Shown here in pieces: positions 18,877 through 28,443 of a stretch of DNA of 64,000 bases. The DNA comes from Epithemia pelagica. Lineage: Eukaryota; Bacillariophyta; Bacillariophyceae; Surirellales; Surirellaceae. The position numbers and the translations under genes were made by a program. The stretch covers positions 1,612,001 through 1,676,000 of the forward strand of contig OX337230.1 of the NCBI GenBank assembly GCA_946965045.2. Reading direction: 5' to 3'. How positions within the stretch are numbered: position 1 is the first letter of the stretch; every line of letters starts with the position of its first letter. The notes beneath the pieces were generated by a model. The model saw only the letters and a list, made by a program, of their open reading frames with translations, searched no databases and was not told the DNA's origin.

Positions 18877-20100
18877 TCACCAACCACTGTTGTCTCGTAC
18901 CTTGACACTTCGTTCATTTCCTTGCCTCGAATCGTCTCGGAAGGAGTATTGTTTGAGCGTTCCAAGATAATGATTGATCACCAAGACTTGCTCTGATTTG
19001 CGAATATGAAGTCGACGATGACTACATATGGACCGGATGGGTCGGTGAATGGAGTCCACTGGTTTTAGATCGTTCCATGGAACACGGGACAAATCAATCA
19101 GTACTTTGGAAATCCGATTGACGCCATAGTCATTGGGATGAGCGTGCGTGCGCCAGTGCAATGTTAGAAAGTTATTACCATCCAAAGCCGGAGGTACACG
19201 GGCCTGAACGGATGCAGAGGTACTTTCCACGGCGCCAAAGCGGATGCGCGGAATTTGAATGCAAGGAGTGGTCCAGTTGGAGTGCGAGAAGACTGGTTGG
19301 CCTTCTTTGTTTCCCTGTTCTACAGAGGGTGACCGAGTCTGGAGGTGTCCCAATTCGGACTTGAGAAAGGTCAGTACAGAACCTCGTTGAGAAATTGGAG
19401 GGGCTAGTTCCTTGATGGATCTTCCATTGATGGTCTCAGGTTTGGCGTAGTTCAAATAGACAAATTCATCGCTGTCTGTCAGCAACACCCAATCCCTATT
19501 CCGTTCTTTGAGATGCTTCATACACTTGTAATAAAAGAGACGCTGTCGGGCCCGATGCTGAATCAACGTATCTCCAATCTTGTCGCGTCCAAAATAGTTG
19601 GCCACATAGTCTTGTGCTTCTTGTTGCTCCGTTTCGGACATGTACTCGCGATCGCCCCACTGCACAATGGTAATGTTTCGATTCCTCCATCGTTTCAATA
19701 TAGGAGTCGGAGACGTTTTGCTCCGCGGGTCCACAGCTATGACCAAATACCGCAATGGCAATGTGTGATAATGAAAAGCAATCCATTCGATTAAAAAGTG
19801 ATTGTCATCCATCACAAGCAAGCATGCCGACATACCATTGTCGTAGGAAGACGAAGATTGAGGTACTGTTTGGTTTCGTGGTTCGACGACATTGTTTGGC
19901 CGCAACGGAGCTGGAATGTTCTCATGACGAGAATGCGAGTGTTGGCGAAAACCATCGGATGAAGTTATTAGGCTGGGGAACAGCCTCACGTTCAACCAAA
20001 CATAAAGAGATGAAACCAGCAGAACGAAGCCCAGCAGCCGTCGCGCATTCAGTTTGGTAATGGATGCAGCATTTCGACTTGTCCTTTGCAGAGAAGTCAT
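18877..20100 (-). CDS. Golgi type II glycosyltransferase, GT92/DUF23-like
   Basis: The product is 407 aa. A single N-terminal membrane anchor (LLGFVLLVSSLYVWLNVRLF, about 23-42) predicts a type II Golgi or ER protein. The catalytic part starts ACLLVMDDNHFLIEWIAFHY, typical of the GT92/DUF23 family entry motif (xxCxxxxNExxxLxEWxxxH). It continues with LRYLVIAVDPRS, the substrate-helix HRARQRLFYYKC and the metal-binding LLTDSDEFVYLN (DxD type). His-Trp-Arg-Thr near residue 320 and INHYLGT near 380 are also family-like. It is divergent from the TYW3 gene with 190 bp between the starts. Confidence 0.8.
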   Translation of the reverse strand: MTSLQRTSRNAASITKLNARRLLGFVLLVSSLYVWLNVRLFPSLITSSDGFRQHSHSRHENIPAPLRPNNVVEPRNQTVPQSSSSYDNGMSACLLVMDDNHFLIEWIAFHYHTLPLRYLVIAVDPRSKTSPTPILKRWRNRNITIVQWGDREYMSETEQQEAQDYVANYFGRDKIGDTLIQHRARQRLFYYKCMKHLKERNRDWVLLTDSDEFVYLNYAKPETINGRSIKELAPPISQRGSVLTFLKSELGHLQTRSPSVEQGNKEGQPVFSHSNWTTPCIQIPRIRFGAVESTSASVQARVPPALDGNNFLTLHWRTHAHPNDYGVNRISKVLIDLSRVPWNDLKPVDSIHRPIRSICSHRRLHIRKSEQVLVINHYLGTLKQYSFRDDSRQGNERSVKVRDNSGW

Positions 20101-20289
20101 GAACGTCTATGGTACCTGATGCCTCATGTCTCGAGCCCAAACTTCTTCGAAATTGTGTAGGGTGTAGGGTGGCATCTAACTTCTAACCCCCGATTAAAGT
20201 TCAGTCGTGCGGCTTTAATTCTCCCCCTAACAAATTTGGGGGTGGCTCACTAGACAGATTTCTGTCGACGCAAGAGTCTACAATCCTCC

Positions 20290-22848
20290 ATGGTGAACAA
20301 TGCAAGCGACGACTGGGCTCAAGGCTTTGAAGAGGACCACCGTGACAGCCATGTGCTACCTTCTTTCCCATCGATTCGTTCAAAGACCCTGTTTAATCTT
20401 TATGGACAAACTGACGACAATGACAAGGAGGCTCTCACTGACACCAAATCCAACCTTTCAAAAGAACGACGTGACAAGTCCTTGAAGGGTTCTGTGGACG
20501 AGGCAATTCTTCCTTTGGTGAATTTAATAAATCTCCATTCGTCCTTTGCCACATGTTCATCCTGTTCCGGAAGAATCTCGCTCTTTGATCCTGGATTAAG
20601 GAATGACGATCTCACGAATAATACATCGGACGGAAGAAGCATCTCCAACATTACAAGCCCCTCCACCCAGACGGACCCTGGCGACGAGCAACGTGTCGTA
20701 GATTCTGGAAGTGGGAAGGGATCATATGGGGGTTGGATATTTGTTTCTCATGATTACATCAAAACGGAAACTCTTCTTGAGGCGCTTTCCAATACCAGCA
20801 CACAACGACGGGCAACTTCCGAAGCCACGAGCCATTCGATCATGACGTTACGCTTTGAGCCCATGATTCTTCATGTTGCTGCTGCGAATGTCGAACGGGG
20901 ACAACAACTACTTCAACTTGCTCTTCAATTGGGTTTTCGAGAGTCCGGTCTGGTTGTTACAACGACGCGTGTGACGGTTGCCATTCGAGGATATTCCTTG
21001 GCCTTGGCCATTCCGTTGGCGCGATCGGGTCCACTAGAACTTTCAACAGAGTACCTTGACTCGTTTGTACAAGAGGCCAATGCACGATTGACCAAAAACC
21101 TGAATCGAATCCACCAGCTACAAAATGGGTTTCTCCATGAGTTCTTTCATCGAAAAAGGTTACGAATGTATGTCGATACGTTCGACAGTTTGCCCACGCT
21201 CGGGCTATGGGGACACGCAAGTGTAGTATTTCAACCTACCTCAGGGTGCGAAATCACTGTTTTTGGGGGCTATGGTACAGGACCATATTCGTTGCAGAGT
21301 GGGCCCCGTAGATCCAACAAAGTGTACAAACTTGTGCAAGATGGGGAACACTGGGCCGATGCATGGGAAGAGGTTTCTGTCGACCAGTCACCAAAATTTG
21401 CTGAAGGAACGCGACATATTTGCCATAGTGTTGAGTCAAAACAATGTTCTTTTGGGCCTCGCGAAGGATTGAGAGCCATTGTCTGGGACGACCGACAAGG
21501 CAAAACAGAAGATGCATCTGGTGCGGTTGCCTTGCTATTTGGAGGTCGAACCAATCCATCCAATCCTCTACAGGATCTCGTAATCTACGACCGTACACTC
21601 CAGTCATTCTTCAAGCCTGCTGATGTTCGAGGAAAACCGCCATCACCCCGATGGGGTCATAGTTGGACTCAACTGAATGGCAACCAATCAGGCAGTTGTC
21701 AGGACATTGGATTTCTGGCGGGTGGTCGCAACGAGTCGGCTACCTTGTCAGACGCATTCATTCTTTCAATTGTCACAGAGGGAGATACGGTATGCCATTT
21801 CTTGTGGACGCAAGTTGAACTGGACACATGGGTACCTCGTCCAAGATTTCACCATACTTGCACGTCTTCCAAGGATGGAAAAATCATAATCATGGGTGGA
21901 CTTTCCAGTTCAAATCACCTTCTGGGCGTAGATGAGTATCACTTGGAAAACCACGCCTTTGGGGAGATGCTGCAGGTGGACGAGAACAAAACCTGTGTAC
22001 AGGATTTGTCGTCGGTTCACCTGGCTCCAATGTTTGGTCAGTCTTCGTGCGTCCTGTCCGCGTCACCCGTCATCCAAGATGACGTGTTCGTTTCCATTGG
22101 AGGATTATTAGTACATGGCAGTGATGGTGACGAGTCTGAATCATTGATTCAAGCATTTGTCCTTGAAAAAGGCATGCACCACACGAAAAATATGGACTGG
22201 ACGATACAACCAGTTCAAGTAGTGGTAAAAAATACGGCAAATGTAAGTTTTGGGTCCCTCATCCATGCCTCGTGTCACCCAATCCTTGGCACCAAAGATG
22301 ATCCGGAGAGCAAGGCGATCCAGTACATGGCAGTGATTGGTGGTGGTGTACAGGGATTTGCCTTTGGGCCACAGTTTGCGGATTCCTTCTTGCTCTCAGT
22401 TCAGGTTTGCGAAGAGGGACAGACTGCAACTGGAGATGTTCGCAAACCTGTAGCCGCACATAGAAAAAGTAAAACTGACAGACCGTCAAGCATGTCTCCA
22501 AAGGAACCTTCCTCTTCGGCTGACCAGGAGACGGATGTTGTGTTCGTGTTTAAACGGGATGCAAAGAAGCTTCGTGTAAAACTAGAGCAAGCTGGTTGGC
22601 TTGACAAACGCTATCGCATGACGCCTGCAGCACCAACCGATTCCGATGAGGCAAACGTCGACAACTTTCGAGATTATATTGCCGTTCCCATCATGCCACA
22701 AGCACGATCCGTATTGTCGCAGGATGAAAGAATTATTGGAGTTCAAGGAGAAGCATCTACCGGAGATGATTGGCATTCCTTGGTCCATTCGGTTGGAACG
22801 CGGAAAATGCCATTAAGTACAGCTAACTTCGCATCACAGCGAACTTGA
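20290..22848 (+). CDS. TYW3: TYW3 fused to kelch repeats and a truncated TYW2 start
   Basis: The product is 852 aa. Residues about 30-270 are TYW3, the SAM-dependent N-methyltransferase step in wybutosine synthesis on tRNA-Phe. Its signatures are SVDEAILPLVNLIN, the SSCSGRISLF motif, GGWIFVSHD, LRFEPMILHVAA and FRESGLVVT...VAIRGYSLALAIPL. Residues about 290-700 are kelch-like beta-propeller repeats (GGYGTG, LFGGRTNP, FLAGGRN, IIMGGLSS, SIGGLL, VIGGGVQGF). The last 110 residues resemble only the N-terminal part of TYW2 (LEQAGWLDKRYRMTP, YIAVPIMP, KMPLSTANFASQR) and stop where the methyltransferase fold would begin. Plants have a TYW3-kelch-TYW2 fusion, so this looks like the same gene lacking the TYW2 catalytic domain. 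Confidence 0.85.
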   Translation: MVNNASDDWAQGFEEDHRDSHVLPSFPSIRSKTLFNLYGQTDDNDKEALTDTKSNLSKERRDKSLKGSVDEAILPLVNLINLHSSFATCSSCSGRISLFDPGLRNDDLTNNTSDGRSISNITSPSTQTDPGDEQRVVDSGSGKGSYGGWIFVSHDYIKTETLLEALSNTSTQRRATSEATSHSIMTLRFEPMILHVAAANVERGQQLLQLALQLGFRESGLVVTTTRVTVAIRGYSLALAIPLARSGPLELSTEYLDSFVQEANARLTKNLNRIHQLQNGFLHEFFHRKRLRMYVDTFDSLPTLGLWGHASVVFQPTSGCEITVFGGYGTGPYSLQSGPRRSNKVYKLVQDGEHWADAWEEVSVDQSPKFAEGTRHICHSVESKQCSFGPREGLRAIVWDDRQGKTEDASGAVALLFGGRTNPSNPLQDLVIYDRTLQSFFKPADVRGKPPSPRWGHSWTQLNGNQSGSCQDIGFLAGGRNESATLSDAFILSIVTEGDTVCHFLWTQVELDTWVPRPRFHHTCTSSKDGKIIIMGGLSSSNHLLGVDEYHLENHAFGEMLQVDENKTCVQDLSSVHLAPMFGQSSCVLSASPVIQDDVFVSIGGLLVHGSDGDESESLIQAFVLEKGMHHTKNMDWTIQPVQVVVKNTANVSFGSLIHASCHPILGTKDDPESKAIQYMAVIGGGVQGFAFGPQFADSFLLSVQVCEEGQTATGDVRKPVAAHRKSKTDRPSSMSPKEPSSSADQETDVVFVFKRDAKKLRVKLEQAGWLDKRYRMTPAAPTDSDEANVDNFRDYIAVPIMPQARSVLSQDERIIGVQGEASTGDDWHSLVHSVGTRKMPLSTANFASQRT

Positions 22849-22940
22849 GAGATAGAGAATTGGTATAGAATCGAACTCGCTGATTCAACATATCTCTATC
22901 GCTACCTAAATCGTCTCATTTTCTCTGTCTATTCGCTCGT

Positions 22941-23633
22941 CTACACTTTAGAGCGATTGCCTTTCAACAGGACCCCGGCCACAATAGCCGCAATAGCTGC
23001 AGCAGTGGCTGCGATTACCCCATTGCGAAGGAATGAGTTTGATTCACCTGAATCATTGGGCTCTTCTCCTTGTGCCAATGCCCGAGGTTTCTTTATATCT
23101 GGTTCTGGTTCATCGTTTTCAGAGACTTCATAAGAACGCTTATGCTCTGGATATTTCGGTTCGACCGAAAACACGGAGAGAAATTTGGAAAAGGGATTGG
23201 GCTTGACCGTGGCCACTCCATCTGGAATCGTAGGTTCATTTGGATTCACGAATCTGTGACGTCGGTCTTCCAGACGTTTCTCTCTTCTTGCTCGTTGATT
23301 TTCTTGCATTGTTTCCAGTCGTTCCTTTTTCTGCTCTTTCATCTTTTCTAATTCCTGTTCTCGAGCCATGGATGGACTCTCGTGTATGGGAAGAGGAAGA
23401 TCGCGAGGGACAGACCGTCGACCCCGCTTGCGCTCACTGTCTTCGTCGTCCTCATTTTCTTTCTTACTCTCACCTTCCGGCAACACTAACGCATCCGGTG
23501 AAAAAGTAGGTTTTACAGCCTTCACAATGCGCCGAGTGGTCGTTCCTGGAGAAGTGGTGAGACTCGCCGTCGAGTCCCGAAATGTGGCGTTGTCCCTGCC
23601 GTTGTTTTGCTGTGAAGAAGCTTCGTTTCCCAT
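22941..23633 (-). CDS. Small protein with myristoylation motif and C-terminal membrane anchor
   Basis: The product is 230 aa from the ATG at 23633; the frame upstream has no ATG. The start MGNEASSQQ fits the N-myristoylation consensus (Gly2, Ser6). The middle is charged and disordered, with a Lys/Arg/Glu coiled-coil (EQELEKMKEQKKERLETMQ) around residues 95-130. Conserved-looking FVNPNEPTIPDG follows. The C-terminus is a single hydrophobic helix (GVIAATAAAIAAIVAGVLL) with a short basic end, as in tail-anchored proteins. No enzyme domain is visible. It converges with the TYW3 gene, 92 bp apart. Confidence 0.7.
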   Translation of the reverse strand: MGNEASSQQNNGRDNATFRDSTASLTTSPGTTTRRIVKAVKPTFSPDALVLPEGESKKENEDDEDSERKRGRRSVPRDLPLPIHESPSMAREQELEKMKEQKKERLETMQENQRARREKRLEDRRHRFVNPNEPTIPDGVATVKPNPFSKFLSVFSVEPKYPEHKRSYEVSENDEPEPDIKKPRALAQGEEPNDSGESNSFLRNGVIAATAAAIAAIVAGVLLKGNRSKV

Positions 23634-24063
23634 GCTTCCCGTACAAGCTTGGTTCCTATAGATTGGCGACCCAGTTGACGGCACAGAACGTAAGAGACAC
23701 TCTGAGTCCAATTTCCTGCGGCTCAAGCTTCAAAGTCCAAGAGTGCTTTTCTCTGTGACAAGGAGTGACAACAAGAAAAATGACATGAGGTGTACTATCG
23801 ACAAAAACAAACCCACATATAGATGTAATAGATACGGCCCACTATCCTCGCTATATTGGCGCAATCGCTCGTCGTCGTGCGCCTGTAACGGTTTTTTAAT
23901 CCCCATCGTGACTCGAAACCAGACATCAACATCCCACGACTAAACAAGGGGCGAGATTCCCCGGGATCATTCCCATTATTGTTGGAGAAATATACGGAAC
24001 GGGAGCCGTGAGTCTCATTTTTTGATAGATGACTTGCTGCGAGGGTCTTTTTCGATTGCGACA
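23634..24063. other. Shared upstream region of two divergent genes
   Basis: This 430-bp gap lies between the divergent starts at 23633 and 24064 and presumably holds both promoters. No clear promoter motif or RNA gene was recognised. Confidence 0.4.
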
Positions 24064-25293
24064 ATGGTTCGATTAAATGTATTCTTCGTAATCCATGGCG
24101 AAGAGGAGGTAGGATACCAGTCCAATCGGTTGGACTTGCCTCACATGAGCTCGCTTAAAAGTCCCTCTCTTGACGTTTTGGACGATCTCACCGAGAAAAT
24201 TGATCCGGCTTTGACCGAAGACGGTTACAAACAAGTCGAAGATAGCTTTCGAGCCATGGCTACAGCTTTTCGAGAATCTGGAGAAAAACGAAGGATAGCA
24301 TTAATCTCCGAGCCATTTCGTCGTTGTACGGCCTCCGCACTCATGATCTCAACATCGGGCTTTGAACCACAGGAATGGTCGGATTGGGGCCTGACATGCC
24401 CCAAAACGCAGTCGGCCCCCACAGCCATTCCTATTGTGGTAATGAATGGCTTAGCTGATGCCAACCCAGGAGTCCGACAAATGGGAGGACAAAAAGTTGT
24501 CATTGATGGCGGTCTCATTCACTGCGCTGCCGAGTTTTGGAACAAGGCCTATAAAAAAGATCCCATTATGGGTGTTGTACAACAAATGAAGGATGTCGTT
24601 CAGGAACGAGTACAAGAATGGCTCAACGCAGCCGTTGCAATCAAGGATATGTCAAAATATCGCTTGGCAGCTGATGTCCAGTACTTGAGATTCGAAAAGA
24701 AAGGAGATCCCTATAGCCTGACACCACTTAGTTTGAAGTTCAGTATTGACAAAGATCTCTTGAAACCCAGCAAAATATTGGATCCTCACCGCTCAGGAAC
24801 CTATAAATCCAAGTTACCTCCACTCCCTGACTCTGTTTCACAATCCACACTGGACCGTGCAGTGGAGACGGCACGAAAATGTGGCTGCGACACAATCATT
24901 ATGGTTGTCACGCACGAGTTAGTACAAGAAGTCTTGGACGAACGAATGGACCATGAAGTTGAGATTGACTTACCACCAGGTGCCATCTTATCCATGGTAG
25001 CCAAAACTAAGAAGGAAGGAATCAGCTGGAAGCTGCACGCCCTGTCCTTTTCTGGTCAATTCACAACCGAGTCCCTCCCTCCCTACAATGGTCCCATTGA
25101 TTCGTCCAAGGAAGCCCCACCTGAGTTTCGAAAGGCCATGGAGAAAGCGGGAGACGAGAAATGGGGATCCTTCCCTCCTCCGCCCGCCGAAAACGTTCCT
25201 CCCGCCTATCCTGAAATCCCGCCCTTTTCCCGATGCTTGGAGAACCAAGAGCCAACGGCCAAATGGGCATGGGTTAACATGCCAAAACAGTAA
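24064..25293 (+). CDS. Histidine-phosphatase-fold protein, probably degenerate
   Basis: The product is 409 aa from the ATG at 24064. It has the order of elements of the phosphoglycerate-mutase/histidine phosphatase superfamily: an N-terminal strand ending FFVIHGEEE, LTEDGYKQVEDSF, ISEPFRRCTASAL (the second-Arg region, usually S-P-x-x-R-x-x-x-T-A) and a late IMVVTHELVQEVLD (second His). The first motif, usually R-H-G, reads I-H-G, so the catalytic Arg next to the nucleophilic His is missing. The C-terminal 90 residues are Pro-rich. It could be a pseudoenzyme or have changed chemistry. Confidence 0.65.
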   Translation: MVRLNVFFVIHGEEEVGYQSNRLDLPHMSSLKSPSLDVLDDLTEKIDPALTEDGYKQVEDSFRAMATAFRESGEKRRIALISEPFRRCTASALMISTSGFEPQEWSDWGLTCPKTQSAPTAIPIVVMNGLADANPGVRQMGGQKVVIDGGLIHCAAEFWNKAYKKDPIMGVVQQMKDVVQERVQEWLNAAVAIKDMSKYRLAADVQYLRFEKKGDPYSLTPLSLKFSIDKDLLKPSKILDPHRSGTYKSKLPPLPDSVSQSTLDRAVETARKCGCDTIIMVVTHELVQEVLDERMDHEVEIDLPPGAILSMVAKTKKEGISWKLHALSFSGQFTTESLPPYNGPIDSSKEAPPEFRKAMEKAGDEKWGSFPPPPAENVPPAYPEIPPFSRCLENQEPTAKWAWVNMPKQ

Positions 25294-25440
25294 ACAAAGA
25301 GAGCTGCACCATCTTTGTGCTTCTAATGTTATCAATAATCAATGTCTTCGCGATCATGCTATCTTCTATCTGCTATCTTCCTGTCCCCCTCAACATTTGC
25401 TGTGCAGCTTGCGGCGTTTCATTCGCTCTTTGAAAGCTAC

Positions 25441-26202
25441 TTATGAGCTCGATTCAACATGTGCTTCTCTCACTTTTGGGCCGCAGTTATCATCTCTCTT
25501 TGTTTGATTGATTTTCGGACGGAACTCTGGTATTTCAATGTATTTGGTTGCTTCTTGCACTTGATCTGGATTGAGTTTGCTAAGTTGAGCGAGATTATAC
25601 TTTTGATCAGGGGTCAGTTCAGAGTGCACTTCCACAGATCGTTTCCATTGCCCCAATCGGGCCTCGGATACTTCCAAATAATGAAGGATCATGTGTACAA
25701 CAACTGGTTCTGGTACTCGTTTCACTTTGCAGTTCTCTTCATGCTCAAGATCATCTTGACTGAAGCAGTGAAATGTGGCGCGGTTCTTGCTAACCAAGAG
25801 TCTTACCATTTTCCGCACCAGCTTATTTTTGTGGCTCCGCGAAAGAAAACTATGCCCTGTCTGGCTGTCACGACAACCTACAACAGCAAGAGTCTCGATA
25901 ATGCATACCAGCTTTCGGTTGGACTCTTGAAATTGCTTTTTGGTATGGACGAGCATTGGCGTGGATGACAAGGGAAGCAATACCGTCAATGGCTGAGATG
26001 TTTTGCTCAGAACCTCTCTCAGTAACTCTTCGACCTTTGATAATCGGTGTCTAATAGAGTCTTTCGAGGGAAAATGAGTGTCCTTTCGAATGTTGGCAGG
26101 AGCAGTTTGACTTATGGCGGGACTCCCAGGGGAAAGAAGCTCTTTCGCATGTGACGATGTGTCGCTTCTCTTACAATACGTCATGTGACACTTGGATATC
26201 AT
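25441..26202 (-). CDS. Unrecognised protein with possible NET-like end
   Basis: The product is 253 aa from the ATG at 26202. It contains a short coiled coil (IRHRLSKVEELLREVLSK, about residues 50-70), a basic middle part, and a C-terminal stretch ELTPDQKYNLAQLSKLNPDQ. That stretch recalls the NET domain of bromodomain proteins, where a similar L-x-x-x-E/D-K-x-x-L-x-x-x-I-x-x-L-x-x-x pattern occurs. The opposite strand also has a long open frame (25459-25968) but without comparable features. It converges with the gene ending at 25293. Confidence 0.45.
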   Translation of the reverse strand: MISKCHMTYCKRSDTSSHAKELLSPGSPAISQTAPANIRKDTHFPSKDSIRHRLSKVEELLREVLSKTSQPLTVLLPLSSTPMLVHTKKQFQESNRKLVCIIETLAVVGCRDSQTGHSFLSRSHKNKLVRKMVRLLVSKNRATFHCFSQDDLEHEENCKVKRVPEPVVVHMILHYLEVSEARLGQWKRSVEVHSELTPDQKYNLAQLSKLNPDQVQEATKYIEIPEFRPKINQTKRDDNCGPKVREAHVESSS

Positions 26203-26743
26203 GAGTAGTCTTGGCACCAATAAACACAGTCAGATGTATACGTTATGGCTTGCTTTGTTGTTGTCGTTTGAGTGCATGCGTGTTCTCCAGGAAAATGATA
26301 CCTTGTTATTCCAGAGCCTGATATGATTCTTTTTCGAATGGTTGAAATCCTCTCTACGTTGTTGTGTCATGTGATGATTTGGTTGTTTTTTCTCTTGCGG
26401 GGCTGATCTTGGATCGGAGGCTTGTTGCGAGGCCTCTTTGCGCCATGGTGAATGTGAGAGGAGGCGCTTTTGATACGAGACGGAAGCGGAAGGGAGTCGC
26501 TCTGCGACTGAATCCGCGCGCATGCATGGCATCGAATTCCGATTCTTGAATGACATCATTGTTAGTCGCTCTTTGGGGCACACGTAAGCTTCATTTTTTG
26601 AGAATTCCGGTGTTCAAAGGAGAAGCGAGCGATCATTGAGATCAAGCGAACGCGTCGTCCTTGATGACAGGCCATCACAACGCATCAACTTGTGTTCTTC
26701 TTGGAAAAAATTTGGTTAATGACAGCTGCTGACCAAGACAAAG
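26203..26743. other. Intergenic, divergent promoters
   Basis: This lies between the unknown genes starting at 26202 (minus) and 26744 (plus). Overlapping short frames on the minus strand (26230-26583) could be an upstream exon, but no splice junction with family support was found. Confidence 0.35.
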
Positions 26744-28090
26744 ATGGAGGTAGAGACGAGAAGGCCCGCATTGGCAATCCGCCACGATCCTGAAGACACA
26801 CAAGAGCACTGGAATCCTGTGGAGTTTCTGGCGCAGTGGATGAAATATCGATTTGAACAACTTCATGATCGTGATGATAGCACCAAGTCGTCGACTGTTG
26901 GACACATTGTCGACCGCCAGTCGTCCAGAACTAGAAGCGATCATCGAGATAATCACGTTACGCTGTACTTTGACGAGGACAAACTGTCGACAGTTGCGGT
27001 TCTATCGAAACCACCAGAGACCCTTGCAACCTATTTTCGTGGAAGAGTGGAAGAAGGATCGGCAAGCCAACGATCAGTTCTGTACTACGAACTCGACGGG
27101 TTCGTCAGGGAAAATCTCAGCAGCCTTCGGAAGCAACATGATTTAAATGAAGATTGCATACGAACTGCTGTCGGCTCGCTTGAAGCATCTGATAGGGCTC
27201 ATCGGAAAGTTTTGGACGAGGATAGAAGACGTGAAATGCACGCTCGTCGTGCCGATATGGGCAAGTGTTGTTTTGAACAGGTCATGGAGATTGTTCGAGT
27301 TCATTGGTTGAACGATGACTTGGATGCACTCTCTATTTATTCTCTCGGCCAGGCCAGCCAGGCGGCAAGGCTTATTGCAAACAGGATAGCAAGCCACCGT
27401 ATGCAGTCACTTTCCGTGAGTGTCACTCCTTATGTTGACGGAGCGTCGTTGTCGGGATATTCAACCTTTGCTAGGTCCAACTCGACATCACTGGTGGCAC
27501 ACTTGGAATCGGGACGAGCTGTGGAGTATCAGAAGTGCCAACCAATTTCGTTGGTCCATGAAAGTAACCATCTAAGCGACATAGATTCGTTGGTGTCCTT
27601 CGCTCCTTCGGACTCGGAATCGAAAGCAATATCTTGGAGCTGTGAGGAGCTAGCATTGGGTAACCTTCATTTGCTGGGAAACCTGCATCTTGAAGCAATG
27701 GAGTATGCGGGCCAGAAATTCACCGTTTTCTGTAAACTGGCACCAGCTGATGTCTTTGATGGACAAGAACGCATCCTCATGTCTTCAGTACGACTTGAAG
27801 CAAATCCTCGTCCAGGAAAATGCCAGTGGTCCCCTTCCGATTTGGTGAACTTTGAGGCTGAGGTTCTCAAAAGCCAGATGAAGCGACTAGATGATGTAGC
27901 AACTCTATATTCTGGACAAGCGAGGATAACATCCGTTTTGATTAGCTTCCTTGCATTGGTCCAAGCAGTTGCTCGTCAACGTCTCAGCACAGTAAAGAGG
28001 GAACTGGATTTGATCAACCAGACCCGTCCTCTTCTTGATCACGAAGCCGCATACCTCAGAATGGTGCGTGAAGCTGCCAACAGTTGGTAG
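26744..28090 (+). CDS. Unrecognised 448-aa protein
   Basis: A single open frame starts at the ATG at 26744. The product has an N-terminal HWNPVEFLAQWMKYRFEQL helix, a Lys/Arg/Glu-rich helical middle (about 120-180) and a Leu-rich stretch around DALSIYSLGQASQAARLIANRIA (about 200-222). A central Ser-rich segment follows, and a conserved-looking tail ends KRELDLINQTRPLLDHEAAYLRMVREAANSW. No catalytic motif or membrane segment is visible. The codon pattern and lack of stops support a real gene; the function is unknown. Confidence 0.55.
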   Translation: MEVETRRPALAIRHDPEDTQEHWNPVEFLAQWMKYRFEQLHDRDDSTKSSTVGHIVDRQSSRTRSDHRDNHVTLYFDEDKLSTVAVLSKPPETLATYFRGRVEEGSASQRSVLYYELDGFVRENLSSLRKQHDLNEDCIRTAVGSLEASDRAHRKVLDEDRRREMHARRADMGKCCFEQVMEIVRVHWLNDDLDALSIYSLGQASQAARLIANRIASHRMQSLSVSVTPYVDGASLSGYSTFARSNSTSLVAHLESGRAVEYQKCQPISLVHESNHLSDIDSLVSFAPSDSESKAISWSCEELALGNLHLLGNLHLEAMEYAGQKFTVFCKLAPADVFDGQERILMSSVRLEANPRPGKCQWSPSDLVNFEAEVLKSQMKRLDDVATLYSGQARITSVLISFLALVQAVARQRLSTVKRELDLINQTRPLLDHEAAYLRMVREAANSW

Positions 28091-28443
28091 TTAGTTGGAG
28101 TACTTTGAAAGGATTTGCAGGAACTTGTGAATCCTTGCTCTTTTTGGCCATCAGCTGAAGCAGATCAAGTTTTAGATAGAGTGTCTTGTATCTCTGACAT
28201 GTGTTGCATTAAGGAAATACCTTTTCCGGAAGCCCTACATTGTTGCATGTGTCTGTCCTTATTGAGTCCAAGTATCTGTTTAGTTGTGATGTGTCGTATG
28301 GGCTTTCTATCACCCCTATGCATTTGTTGATGCTTTCTCGAAACAACATTCATTCAACATCTTGAGGTCAGATCTACGTAGAGGCAACCAATCATCTAGA
28401 ATATTACTGACGCTTGACTCAAACTGATGACTATATCTTACAT
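28091..28443. other. Convergent 3' region
   Basis: This 353-bp gap between the converging ends of the unknown gene (28090) and the RING gene (28444) shows no gene and probably holds both 3' UTRs and polyadenylation regions. Confidence 0.4.

Noticed and set aside
25459-25968. 170-codon plus-strand frame
   Set aside because: It overlaps the minus-strand gene at 25441-26202, lacks domain features, and reads as a hydrophobic shadow of that gene.
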